From an uncultured Flavobacteriaceae bacterium (GTDB taxonomy: Bacteria; Bacteroidota; Bacteroidia; Flavobacteriales; Flavobacteriaceae), in NCBI GenBank assembly GCA_947502975.1, contig CANNBV010000005.1, positions 310,001-374,000 of the forward strand: a stretch of DNA of 64,000 nucleotides. Reading direction: 5' to 3'. A model generated the notes under the pieces. It was given only the letters and a program-made list of their open reading frames with translations, did no database searches and was not told where the DNA came from. A program made the position numbers and the translations under genes. Positions 30,011 to 38,568 of the stretch are shown here, in pieces; positions within the stretch are counted from its first letter, which is position 1, and each line of letters opens with the position of its first letter.

Positions 30011-30529
30011 ATGAAAAACATAATTATTTTCTTATCACTAATATTCACAACTTTAATTTATAGTCAAACTAAATTTGTGTTCAATGAAAATGGATTAACT
30101 CCAGAATATACCGCGACTAGTATCGATAGTATTGCTAAGGCTGAATTGTACAGCAAAACATTGAAATGGGTTGAGGCCACCTATAAACATCCTGATAATG
30201 TTATCAATACCAAAATTGAAAACAATTTTATCCATATAACTAGTATCAAAGAAAATGCAATACAGGCAGATAAGCGTTATTTCCATTTAAAATACAGTGT
30301 AAAAATTAGCTTTGAGAAAGGTGAATGTAAATTTGAACCTATAAAGATCCAGTCAAAAGCCAATAGCAAATACGATATGGGTTGGAAAGATGTTGACCTC
30401 AAAAATGGTTCAGAATTTTTTAAAAAAGGGAAGGTTATTAAAAAAACGAAATCTTATGTAAAGATTATTCCTGAAGTTTTGAATAAGCTTAATAGTAATT
30501 TGTACAATTATTTGACTTCAAGACAATGA
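30011..30529 (+). CDS. DUF4468-like exported protein
   Basis: 172-residue exported protein with a signal peptide (1-19, ending LIYSQ). The mature part resembles the DUF4468 (TBP-like fold) family of Bacteroidota. It has the early pattern FVFNENGLTPEY, a helix SIAKAELYSKTLKWVEATY, then beta strands with FHLKYSVKISFEKGECKFEP. The function of the family is unknown. Its stop overlaps the start of the next lipoprotein gene by 4 bases (ATGA), so the two are coupled and probably act together in the envelope. Confidence 0.7.
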   Translation: MKNIIIFLSLIFTTLIYSQTKFVFNENGLTPEYTATSIDSIAKAELYSKTLKWVEATYKHPDNVINTKIENNFIHITSIKENAIQADKRYFHLKYSVKISFEKGECKFEPIKIQSKANSKYDMGWKDVDLKNGSEFFKKGKVIKKTKSYVKIIPEVLNKLNSNLYNYLTSRQ

Positions 30530-30981
30530 GATATCTAAAAGCATTATTTCTAATTTTATTCTGTTTTACCTTATTTGGTTGTCCAGCATCTCATTTTTAT
30601 AAATATGAGTTCATTGGTTCTAAGTTACCAGAAGAAAAATTTGGATTTAAGCGTGTAAAATTAGAACCACAAAATGATTTATTAATAAATATCGGGTATT
30701 TCTGTGAATATGCAGGAAATAGAGAAAATGGTTTAGGTGCTGTTATAAAGGCGGACAAGAATGTTAATCCAAATACTCTTATAAAGAAAGTAAGGTCTTA
30801 TAAATTTGGCCCTTTAAAAAAAGTGGATTCTTTGTTTACCTATAACGACGAAAACATCATTGTTTATAGATTGATTTTTGAAAAAAGAAGAGAAAAAAAA
30901 ACTTTGAGGAAAATTAAAAATGATACTATTTCAATAGAATTAAAAAATGGCAAGAAACTTTTTTTCGTCAGAAAAGAATAA
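30526..30981 (+). CDS. putative lipoprotein
   Basis: 151-residue protein with a lipoprotein signal (LFCFTLFGCPAS; lipidated Cys at about residue 19). The mature sequence is rich in Lys with no recognised domain. It overlaps the preceding DUF4468-like gene by 4 bases, the usual sign of a coupled pair. Function unknown. Confidence 0.7.
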   Translation: MRYLKALFLILFCFTLFGCPASHFYKYEFIGSKLPEEKFGFKRVKLEPQNDLLINIGYFCEYAGNRENGLGAVIKADKNVNPNTLIKKVRSYKFGPLKKVDSLFTYNDENIIVYRLIFEKRREKKTLRKIKNDTISIELKNGKKLFFVRKE

Positions 30982-30991
30982 ACTCAAAGAT

Positions 30992-31297
30992 TTAATCTTT
31001 TTTTTCCAAATCTTCAGACATATAATACAAGCGCTTTAAACTTCGCTTCAATGTTGTAAATCTGTAAATACCAATAATAAAAAACAGAGCACTAAATATT
31101 AAAGACGCCAATGCTAGATATTTAAAATTTGGGAATTCCTTGAGTTGAAAAAAGGCAACACTACCTATCAACAAATACAGTGAAGACCTGATGTAGGACA
31201 GCAATGTTCTTTCGTTTGCTAAACGCGTACGTTCTATAGCTAAATAGTCTCTTAGGATTACTTTTTCGTCTGGCTTAAAATCTCTGCTAAATTTCAA
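30992..31297 (-). CDS. DUF202 family inner-membrane protein
   Basis: 101-residue membrane protein. The conserved N-terminal segment DYLAIERTRLANERTLLSYIR is the hallmark of the DUF202 (YidH-like) family, followed by two membrane helices (about 41-58 and 67-87). Function unknown. It has its own -7 box (TACATTTG at 31332-31325 on the minus strand) and converges on the lipoprotein gene. Confidence 0.88.
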   Translation of the reverse strand: MKFSRDFKPDEKVILRDYLAIERTRLANERTLLSYIRSSLYLLIGSVAFFQLKEFPNFKYLALASLIFSALFFIIGIYRFTTLKRSLKRLYYMSEDLEKKD

Positions 31298-31324
31298 AAC
31301 CTTTGTTTTTTATTGGTTTAGTAT

Positions 31325-31332
31325 CAAATGTA
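31325..31332 (-). promoter_or_regulatory. -7 promoter element of the DUF202 gene
   Basis: TACATTTG on the minus strand matches TAnnTTTG, 27 bases before the start codon. Confidence 0.5.
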
Positions 31333-31437
31333 CTACAAAATAAATGGTTTTGACTCTCGTTCTATCTTATATGTGAAATTGAACATCACTAACATACAAT
31401 GAAATTGGGTTAAGCCTAAAAACTAGTTGGTACACCC

Positions 31438-31533
31438 GCGTTAGGGATTGCAGAGGAAAGCCCACAGCGAGCCTGAAAGAGCGAGCGAGGACTTGAAACG
31501 GAAAGCCCGACCCGACCTTAGGAGGGTAACGCT
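31438..31533 (+). repeat. dispersed palindromic repeat, copy 3
   Basis: 96 bases, starting GCGTTAGGGATTG (preceded by CCC) and ending GAAAGCCCGACCCGACC-GGGTAACGCTC. Its right end shares CCCGACCCGACCTTAGGAGG with copy 1. It lies between the divergent DUF202 and DUF2911 genes in a 348-base gap that otherwise holds only their promoters. Confidence 0.75.
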
Positions 31534-31607
31534 CAAATTATTGCACTAATTTGTAAACTTTAACAAAGCTTAACGACTTTTATCAAAACTTTAAGGATAA
31601 TCCGCCT

Positions 31608-31615
31608 TAAATTTG
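31608..31615 (+). promoter_or_regulatory. -7 promoter element of the DUF2911 gene
   Basis: TAAATTTG matches TAnnTTTG, 30 bases before the start codon. No TTG box was found at -33. Confidence 0.5.
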
Positions 31616-31645
31616 AAAACATCAAAAACCTCTTAAAAATTCATT

Positions 31646-32236
<591 letters not shown>

Positions 32237-32241
32237 ATATT

Positions 32242-32278
32242 AAAAGTTCTTATTTCTCATTGAGGTAAGAACTTTTTT
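32242..32278. terminator. bidirectional terminator between DUF2911 gene and queE
   Basis: AAAAGTTCTTA pairs perfectly with TAAGAACTTTT over a 13-base loop, with T-runs on both strands, between two convergent genes. Confidence 0.8.
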
Positions 32279-32297
32279 AATTATTAAACTAATAAAA

Positions 32298-32927
32298 CTA
32301 GGGGATGTTTAAATATTTATGCGTCTGTAATGAGACTTTCCATTTTGGATTTTCCATTACATAATCTACTATAGCTGGCACTACCTTATCACGTTTACTC
32401 CATTCTGGTTGTAAATATAATATACAATCTTTATTAACTTTTGCGGCTTGTTCTTCTGCAAAGCGAAAATCATCTTTATTATATACAATTACTTTTAGCT
32501 CGTGAGCTTTATCATAAACTTCTTGAGTTGGTAGTTTCATTTTTTTAGGCGACAAACAAATCCAATCCCAAGTACCAGTTAATTTATAAGCGCCAGAAGT
32601 TTCAATATGTGTTTGTAAACCTTCTGCTTTTAGTTGTGTGGTAAGTTCAGTCATGTCCCAAGTTAAAGGTTCTCCTCCTGTTACAACAATGGTATTACTA
32701 TATTTTTTGGCGTTTTCAACAATTTTAGAAGTGTATGTTGGCGGATGTAAATTTGCATTCCAACTCTCTTTAACATCACACCAATGACACCCAACATCAC
32801 AGCCTCCAATTCGAATAAAATATGCTGCAGTTCCTTTATGGAAGCCTTCACCTTGAATGGTGTAAAACTCTTCCATTAATGGGAGCATTTCACCTGTACT
32901 AACTAATCTTTCAACCTCTTTTTGCAT
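32298..32927 (-). CDS. queE: 7-carboxy-7-deazaguanine synthase
   Basis: Radical SAM enzyme that forms the 7-deazaguanine ring in queuosine biosynthesis, 209 residues from the ATG at 32927. The variant radical SAM cysteines are in GGCDVGCHWCDVKESW, near residue 45. Further family features are TGGEPLTWDM and the ETSGAYKLTG segment. A longer frame would need a TTG start inside the promoter. The -7 box TATCTTTG ends six bases before the ATG, so the message may be leaderless. No other queuosine gene is next to it. Confidence 0.93.
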   Translation of the reverse strand: MQKEVERLVSTGEMLPLMEEFYTIQGEGFHKGTAAYFIRIGGCDVGCHWCDVKESWNANLHPPTYTSKIVENAKKYSNTIVVTGGEPLTWDMTELTTQLKAEGLQTHIETSGAYKLTGTWDWICLSPKKMKLPTQEVYDKAHELKVIVYNKDDFRFAEEQAAKVNKDCILYLQPEWSKRDKVVPAIVDYVMENPKWKVSLQTHKYLNIP

Positions 32928-32933
32928 AGTTTG

Positions 32934-32941
32934 CAAAGATA
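32934..32941 (-). promoter_or_regulatory. -7 promoter element of queE, adjacent to the start codon
   Basis: TATCTTTG on the minus strand. With the usual spacing, transcription begins at or within a few bases of the ATG. Confidence 0.5.
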
Positions 32942-33099
32942 CATTATTTAGAGAAATGTGATAGCTAACGCATTTTAATTCAAGAAATTATTGTGTTTAA
33001 CATTTTAAATAAAACATTAAACATTTTTTGAATTTCTATTTAGTTTTATTAGCTTAGCAAAACATATGTTAATGTAAATTGCCTAAATCTCTCAAAAGA

Positions 33100-33702
33100 A
33101 TGAAGACAATAACCTATTGTATATTACTACTAGGTATACACTATTATGGATTTTCCCAAGTTGGCATTGGAACTACTACACCCACTGCTGAGTTAGAAAT
33201 AGAAACCACCAATACTGGTATTCCTGCTTTAGAAATCAATCCTCAAACTGCTCCAACTGGTACAGTAACTGGACAACTCTCACTAATAGGAGATAAGCTT
33301 TACATGTATGACGCCACTAGAGTGAAATGGTTAAGTATAGAAACCTCTAACCTACATTTTGGAAGGCCAGGAACTAGAAATAATGAAGTACTCAGATATT
33401 CTGGAAATTTTGGAAATCAAAATGCTGGTGCACTAATGCCTTTTGATGGTACTATTGTTTATATTACCGCAAGGGCCAGAGGTGGTTTAGCCAATAAAGA
33501 TTTTTCAGTTGAAATAAGAAATGGTGGTGCAATTGTTGGAACGGCAAATACTTACAGCTTAGCATCATCAGAATTTTCAGATACTAACATAAATATAGAT
33601 TTCAGTGCTGGAGATTTTATAGTTTCAAGAATCCTGAACACCCCCACAACAGATACTGTCCAAGATCTTATTGTTACAGCTTGGATTAAATGGAGAAGAT
33701 AA
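33100..33702 (+). CDS. exported QVGIGTTTP-type surface protein
   Basis: 200-residue exported protein. The ATG at 33100 is preferred over a TTG seven codons upstream because it gives a normal signal peptide (MKTITYCILLLGIHYYGFSQ). The mature N-terminus reads VGIGTTTPTAELEIETT, the entry motif of a large flavobacterial group of surface or fibre-like proteins. It then continues as a jelly-roll-like beta domain. There is no T9SS sorting domain. It is followed by a second protein with the same entry motif. Function unknown. Confidence 0.75.
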   Translation: MKTITYCILLLGIHYYGFSQVGIGTTTPTAELEIETTNTGIPALEINPQTAPTGTVTGQLSLIGDKLYMYDATRVKWLSIETSNLHFGRPGTRNNEVLRYSGNFGNQNAGALMPFDGTIVYITARARGGLANKDFSVEIRNGGAIVGTANTYSLASSEFSDTNINIDFSAGDFIVSRILNTPTTDTVQDLIVTAWIKWRR

Positions 33703-33767
33703 TTTCAAAGTAATCAAACTCTTTATATTTACATGAATTTGAAGTAAAAATGCATTTCGTCGTGTTT

Positions 33768-33801
33768 TTGTGACATTATATCGTATTTTTGTATATATTT
33801 G
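33768..33801 (+). promoter_or_regulatory. promoter of the second QVGIGTTTP protein
   Basis: TTG (33768-33770) and TATATTTG (33794-33801) are 23 bases apart, 22 bases before the ATG at 33823. It confirms separate transcription and the ATG start. Confidence 0.6.
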
Positions 33802-33822
33802 CATTTCTCTCAAAGTCTCAAA

Positions 33823-34572
33823 ATGAAGAAAATAGCCTACTTACTACTGGTAATAGTAATGAACAGTATTAATAGTTATGCTCAAGTTGGAATTGGCACA
33901 ACCACTCCAGATAATTCCAGTGTTCTTGATGTAAACAGTTCAGATAAAGGTTTTTTACCTCCTAGAGTTAGTTTAACAAGTGTAAACGACGTTACAACCA
34001 TAGCTTCTCCTGCTGAAGGTTTAATGATTTATAGCCCATCAAGCAACAACTGTAATCTTGAACCTGGAATCTATGTGTTTAGTGGTACTATATGGAAAAA
34101 ATTGAGTGGAGGCACTTCATATTCTAGACTTATTAGAGATCACATTGGTGTTGGCAATGTTACTTTTACTGCTTATAATTCTACCAATACTTATGGCCCT
34201 TACAGTAGTTTATTTGATAATGTTGATAACACATCAGCAGCAACATTCCACTCAACCCGGAGTGGTTCTCCTACCGGAGATTGGGGTTTTGGAATTACTT
34301 TACCAACCAATTACACTATAACCCAACTTATTTTAGATGGAAGAAACGATTGTTGTACTAACAGAATTGTGAATGTTGTCGCAAGATTTTATAGTTGTGG
34401 AAATCTAGTATATTCTTCTACTGCTATAGCTACTTCTGTTACTGGAGATAATGTTATCACTGTTCCTAACATTTATGCCGACGAGATTCGTCTTGTTGTT
34501 CCAAGTGGAGGCACAACTCCGGGGGGAGCTGTTATAAATTTTTCAGAATTAGATGTAGTTGGCATAGATTAA
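33823..34572 (+). CDS. exported QVGIGTTTP-type protein with C-terminal beta domain
   Basis: 249-residue exported protein from the ATG at 33823; the longer TTG frame begins inside the promoter. The signal peptide ends SYAQ. The mature start VGIGTTTPDNSSVLDVNSSD and the following PPRVSLTS and GLMIYSPSS elements match the adhesin at 50311-52356. After WKKLSGG the C-terminal 150 residues form a separate beta-rich domain with several Cys (NDCCTNRIVNVVARFYSCG), possibly ligand-binding. Function unknown. Confidence 0.75.
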   Translation: MKKIAYLLLVIVMNSINSYAQVGIGTTTPDNSSVLDVNSSDKGFLPPRVSLTSVNDVTTIASPAEGLMIYSPSSNNCNLEPGIYVFSGTIWKKLSGGTSYSRLIRDHIGVGNVTFTAYNSTNTYGPYSSLFDNVDNTSAATFHSTRSGSPTGDWGFGITLPTNYTITQLILDGRNDCCTNRIVNVVARFYSCGNLVYSSTAIATSVTGDNVITVPNIYADEIRLVVPSGGTTPGGAVINFSELDVVGID

Positions 34573-34576
34573 ACAT

Positions 34577-35032
34577 TTATTTTGCTGCTATAACTTCAAT
34601 TTCAATACTTGCATTCACTGCTAAATGTTGTGCAGCAAAGGTGGTTCTAGCTGGTTTTTTGGTAAAGTATTGGGTATAAACTTCATTGAACGCCTTGAAC
34701 TCATTAATATCATTAAGTATCACTGTGCATTTTACAACATCATCTAAATCTAAATTATGATGGTTTAAAACAGCTTGAATATTTTCGATAGTTTGTTTTG
34801 TTTCAGCTTTAATACCTCCTTCAACCAAATCACCTTTACTATGATCTTTACCAATTTGCCCTGCTAAAAATAAAAAGTCATTAGTTTCTACGGCATCACT
34901 AAAAGGTATATTTTGTCTGGTCGGTTCGTGAGATTTATGAAATATTATTTTACTTCCTGCATCTTTACATCCCATTAACACCAATGGTAGAATCAAAATA
35001 AATAGTAATACTTTTTTAGTCATAATAATCAA
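34577..35032 (-). CDS. lipoprotein of the RidA (YjgF/YER057c/UK114) family
   Basis: 151-residue protein with a RidA fold behind a lipoprotein signal (LILPLVLMGCKDAG; lipidated Cys about residue 22). Family landmarks are the early FSDAVETNDFLFLAGQIG and the C-terminal PARTTFAAQHLAVNASIEIEV (conserved Arg in PARTTF, Glu near the end). Ordinary RidA enzymes are cytoplasmic imine deaminases. The lipid anchor places this one on the periplasmic or outer face, where its substrate is unknown. The M4 (MTKK) start is equally possible. It is divergent from the HerA-like gene. Confidence 0.85.
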   Translation of the reverse strand: MIIMTKKVLLFILILPLVLMGCKDAGSKIIFHKSHEPTRQNIPFSDAVETNDFLFLAGQIGKDHSKGDLVEGGIKAETKQTIENIQAVLNHHNLDLDDVVKCTVILNDINEFKAFNEVYTQYFTKKPARTTFAAQHLAVNASIEIEVIAAK

Positions 35033-35072
35033 TTTTCAAGTTGACTAAAATTACACTATTTTTATCAAAACT

Positions 35073-36626
35073 TTGATGATGAGCAGAATTGACGACTTTT
35101 CTACAATTATAACAGAGAGCAATACATTTAAAGGCGATTTTGTAACACTTGGTGCAGCCATGCTAGATGGCGAAACCGTAACTGGCGCACATGTAAATAT
35201 CCCTTTAAAAACAATGAATCGCCACGGTTTAATTGCTGGAGCTACCGGTACAGGTAAAACTAAATCCCTACAAGTATTGGCAGAAAACTTAAGTGAGAAA
35301 GGTATTCCTGTACTGCTTATGGATATTAAAGGTGATTTAAGTGGATTAGCACAACCTAGTCCTGGACATCCAAAGATTGACGAACGCCATGAAAAAATAG
35401 GATTACCTTTTGAAGCAAAGTCATTCCCTGTTGAAGTTTTAACGCTTTCTGAACAAGATGGAGTGCGATTAAGGGCAACAGTTAGTGAATTTGGTCCTGT
35501 GTTATTATCTCGAATTTTAGATTTATCAGAAACACAATCTGGTATTGTTGCAGTAATTTTTAAATATTGTGATGATAATAAATTACCTCTGTTAGATTTA
35601 AAAGATTTTAAAAAAATCTTACAATATGCTACTCAAGAAGGTAAAGCCGAATTTACCGAAGCTTACGGACGTATTTCAACTGCATCAACAGGTGCTATTC
35701 TTCGTAAGATTATTGAGTTAGAACAACAAGGTGCAGATTTATTTTTTGGTGAAACATCTTTTGATGTAGATGATTTATTGAGAGTTGATGATGAAGGTCG
35801 TGGTTACATCAATATTATGAGGCTAACTGATATCCAAGATAGGCCAAAATTGTTTTCAACATTTATGTTGAGTTTATTGGCGGAAATCTATTCTACCTTT
35901 CCAGAACAAGGGGATAGTGGTAGACCAGAATTAATTATGTTTATCGATGAAGCACATTTGATATTCAATGAAGCTTCTAAAGCACTTTTAAATCAAATTG
36001 AAAGTATCGTTAAACTCATTCGAAGTAAAGGTGTTGGTTTATATTTTGTAACCCAAAACCCAACCGATGTGCCAGAAGAAGTTTTAGGGCAACTAGGTTT
36101 AAAAGTACAACACGCCTTAAGAGCATTTACAGCAAAAGATCGTAAAGCCATCAAATTAACGGCTCAAAATTATCCCGATTCTGAATATTACGATACTACA
36201 GAAGTTTTAACATCTTTGGGTATTGGAGAAGCATTAGTCTCAGCTTTAGATGAAAAAGGGCGCCCTACGCCTCTAGCTGCAACCATGATGCGAGCGCCTA
36301 TGAGCAGAATGGATGTTTTGACTGATACTGAGTTAGCCTCTTTACTTTCAAAATCTAAATTAGCAAAAAAGTATAATGAAACGATTGATAGAGAAAGTGC
36401 CTACGAACTACTTAATGAAAAAATAAAGAAGGCTGAGGCAGAAGAAGCTAAAGAGAAAGCTAGAAAAGAAAAAGAAGCTCTTAAAAAAGCTGAATCAAAA
36501 AGAAAAACCGCAACTACGAGAACACGTCGTAAAAGTACACGCATGAATCCTGTTGTAAAAGTACTAACAAGTGCTACATTCATTAGAAGTGTATTTGGTA
36601 TTCTTACGAAAGTAATGCGTAAATAA
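35073..36626 (+). CDS. HerA-like ATPase (DUF853 family)
   Basis: 517-residue cytoplasmic P-loop ATPase of the helicase HerA-like DUF853 group (relatives of E. coli YjgR). Walker A is GATGTGKTKS (about 53-62) and Walker B is LIMFIDEAHLIF, with the sensor region YFVTQNPTDVPEEVL. A Lys/Glu-rich coiled coil and a basic tail (KRKTATTRTRRKSTRM) near the C-terminus could contact nucleic acid or membrane. The physiological role of the family is not established. The start is an ATG directly after another ATG (35070 region unresolved by one codon). Confidence 0.88.
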   Translation: MMMSRIDDFSTIITESNTFKGDFVTLGAAMLDGETVTGAHVNIPLKTMNRHGLIAGATGTGKTKSLQVLAENLSEKGIPVLLMDIKGDLSGLAQPSPGHPKIDERHEKIGLPFEAKSFPVEVLTLSEQDGVRLRATVSEFGPVLLSRILDLSETQSGIVAVIFKYCDDNKLPLLDLKDFKKILQYATQEGKAEFTEAYGRISTASTGAILRKIIELEQQGADLFFGETSFDVDDLLRVDDEGRGYINIMRLTDIQDRPKLFSTFMLSLLAEIYSTFPEQGDSGRPELIMFIDEAHLIFNEASKALLNQIESIVKLIRSKGVGLYFVTQNPTDVPEEVLGQLGLKVQHALRAFTAKDRKAIKLTAQNYPDSEYYDTTEVLTSLGIGEALVSALDEKGRPTPLAATMMRAPMSRMDVLTDTELASLLSKSKLAKKYNETIDRESAYELLNEKIKKAEAEEAKEKARKEKEALKKAESKRKTATTRTRRKSTRMNPVVKVLTSATFIRSVFGILTKVMRK

Positions 36627-36664
36627 CTGATAAAAACAGATACCCCAAAATAATTGTAATCGCT

Positions 36665-37222
36665 ATGAATAAAACAACCTTATATTCACTATTAACCCTA
36701 TTATGCCTTTGCTTCGCATGTAAAAAAGAACAAGATCCTTTTGAAATTTCTAAGCAACATGTTGGTTTATTAACAGACTCTACTCAAGTAAAGGATTTAA
36801 AACTTGTTTTCCCTAATGATTCTGTTGTGAAACGTATTGGTGGTGATGAATTTATTGGTAATAAAAATAGTATTGAAATTTTAGACAAGACAGGGAAACA
36901 ACTCTTAATACTAGAACCCGCCGAAGCATTAGATTCTACTTCGGTAATTGAAACTGTACAAATTATTGATGAACGTTTTAAGACTAATAAAACCATCTCT
37001 ACATTAAGTACTTTTAAGGATATAGCCGACAATTATAAAGTTTCAAGAATTGATAATTTAATTAATTCCATAGTAGTTACCGTAAATACACTAAATGCTA
37101 GTTTTACAATTGATAAAAAAGAACTACCATCAAATTTACGTTTAGATATGGATTTACAAATTGAAGCTACACACATTCCTGATAACGCAAAAATTAAATA
37201 CTTTTTTATAAACTGGCACTAA
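36665..37222 (+). CDS. putative lipoprotein
   Basis: 185-residue protein with a lipoprotein signal (LLCLCFACKKEQD; Cys about residue 19). The mature part has mixed alpha/beta character with no recognised domain. It follows the HerA-like gene by 38 bases on the same strand and is four bases from the next gene, so it may belong to the same transcript. Function unknown. Confidence 0.7.
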   Translation: MNKTTLYSLLTLLCLCFACKKEQDPFEISKQHVGLLTDSTQVKDLKLVFPNDSVVKRIGGDEFIGNKNSIEILDKTGKQLLILEPAEALDSTSVIETVQIIDERFKTNKTISTLSTFKDIADNYKVSRIDNLINSIVVTVNTLNASFTIDKKELPSNLRLDMDLQIEATHIPDNAKIKYFFINWH

Positions 37223-37226
37223 CATA

Positions 37227-38201
37227 TTGAATCCGTTTTTAGCAAAAATATTGGTTGATGTTGCTCGAAAGAAGCTCAAAAAAACACACCCTAAAAAGAC
37301 GGTAACCAAAAAGGAAATTGTGCCTTTAGTTCGCAAATTACAAGTAGAACTATCACATACTATAAGCGAATATATATTTATTTTAATAGGTGTGTTTTCT
37401 GCTGGTTTTGGACTCAAAGGCTTTTTACTACCTAATAGTTTTATAGACGGTGGAGCCACTGGTATTTCGCTATTACTAGAAAACATAACATCCCTTAAAT
37501 TAGGTGTACTTCTAATATTAGTTAATATTCCGTTTATTATTCTAGCCTCAAAAACAATAAGTTTAAAGTTTGCGTTAAGAAGTGTGGCTGCTATTGCATT
37601 ATTAGCATTTGTGGTTCACTTTGTGAAATATCCAACGATTACCGAAGACAAGTTACTCATAGCCATATTTGGTGGCTTTTTTTTAGGTTTGGGTATAGGT
37701 ATGTCCATGAGAGGTCGTAGTGTGATTGATGGCACAGAAGTATTAGCCATTTTCCTTAGTAGAAAACTATCAGTTACTGTGGGTGATGTATTATTAATGA
37801 TTAATATTATCATTTTTGCTTTTGGTGCTTACATACTCTCTGTTGAAACAGCATTATACGCAATTTTAACCTATTTGGCTGCCGCTAAAACTGTTGACTT
37901 TGTGGTAGATGGTGTTGAAGAGTACGTTGGTCTCACAATTATTTCAGCAAAGCATGATGACATTAAATTAATGTTGACAAAAAAATTGGGGCGTGCCTGT
38001 ACCGTTTACAAAGGTAAAGGTGGTTATGGAAAAGAAGGTGAAAGTTCAGAAAAAGACATTATATATACGGTAATTACACGTTTAGAGCTTCCAAGAGTAA
38101 AAACCGAAATTGATAAAATTGACCGTAAAGCCTTTTTAATTATGGGTATTGTAAAAGATATTAAAGGTGGCATGATAAAGCGTAAGCCTTTTAAAGATTA
38201 A
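37227..38201 (+). CDS. YitT family membrane protein (DUF161/DUF2179)
   Basis: 324-residue inner-membrane protein. After a basic N-terminal extension (about 1-45) come five or six membrane helices with the internal motif GFGLKGFLLPNSFIDGGATG. The C-terminal cytosolic DUF2179 domain contains YVGLTIISAKHDDIKLML and ends near LIMGIVKDIKGG. The function of the family is uncertain. The start is a TTG at 37227, because no ATG fits before the first membrane segment. It is the first of several closely packed genes up to the LytTR protein. Confidence 0.85.
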   Translation: MNPFLAKILVDVARKKLKKTHPKKTVTKKEIVPLVRKLQVELSHTISEYIFILIGVFSAGFGLKGFLLPNSFIDGGATGISLLLENITSLKLGVLLILVNIPFIILASKTISLKFALRSVAAIALLAFVVHFVKYPTITEDKLLIAIFGGFFLGLGIGMSMRGRSVIDGTEVLAIFLSRKLSVTVGDVLLMINIIIFAFGAYILSVETALYAILTYLAAAKTVDFVVDGVEEYVGLTIISAKHDDIKLMLTKKLGRACTVYKGKGGYGKEGESSEKDIIYTVITRLELPRVKTEIDKIDRKAFLIMGIVKDIKGGMIKRKPFKD

Positions 38202-38202
38202 T

Positions 38203-38568
38203 ATGAAAAAATATCGTATTCAAGATGATCCATTTATCGTTCCTACTAACGATGGAAAAATCATAAAAGAACATTTTGGTAATGCTACCGATAAAAATTC
38301 TAAAATAAGTATTGCACATATGGTTGCACCAGCAGGTTGGAGTGAACCTTTTCAAACACCTGATTTTGATGAATACACCTTTATTATTCGAGGTAAAAAG
38401 CAATTTATCATAGAAGGAGAAACTATTATCTTGGAGCCTGGTCAGTCCATAAAAATTGAAAAAAATACTCGAGTGCAATATTCTAATCCGTTTACTGGAG
38501 TCTGTGAGTATATTTCTATTTGCACTCCGGCATTCTCTATGGATTTAGTTAATAGGGAAAACAAATAA
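38203..38568 (+). CDS. small cupin-domain protein
   Basis: 121 residues forming a single cupin beta-barrel. Motif 1 resembles PDFDEYTFIIRGKKQFIIEG and motif 2 GQSIKIEKNTRVQYSNP. The early His and Glu positions of metal-binding cupins are partly replaced, so metal binding is uncertain. It sits one base after the YitT gene and directly abuts the hydrolase gene, so it is probably cotranscribed. Substrate unknown. Confidence 0.8.
   Translation: MKKYRIQDDPFIVPTNDGKIIKEHFGNATDKNSKISIAHMVAPAGWSEPFQTPDFDEYTFIIRGKKQFIIEGETIILEPGQSIKIEKNTRVQYSNPFTGVCEYISICTPAFSMDLVNRENK

Noticed and set aside
32928-32936. TTG start for queE three codons upstream
   Set aside because: It lies between the -7 box and the ATG, where transcription is expected to begin.
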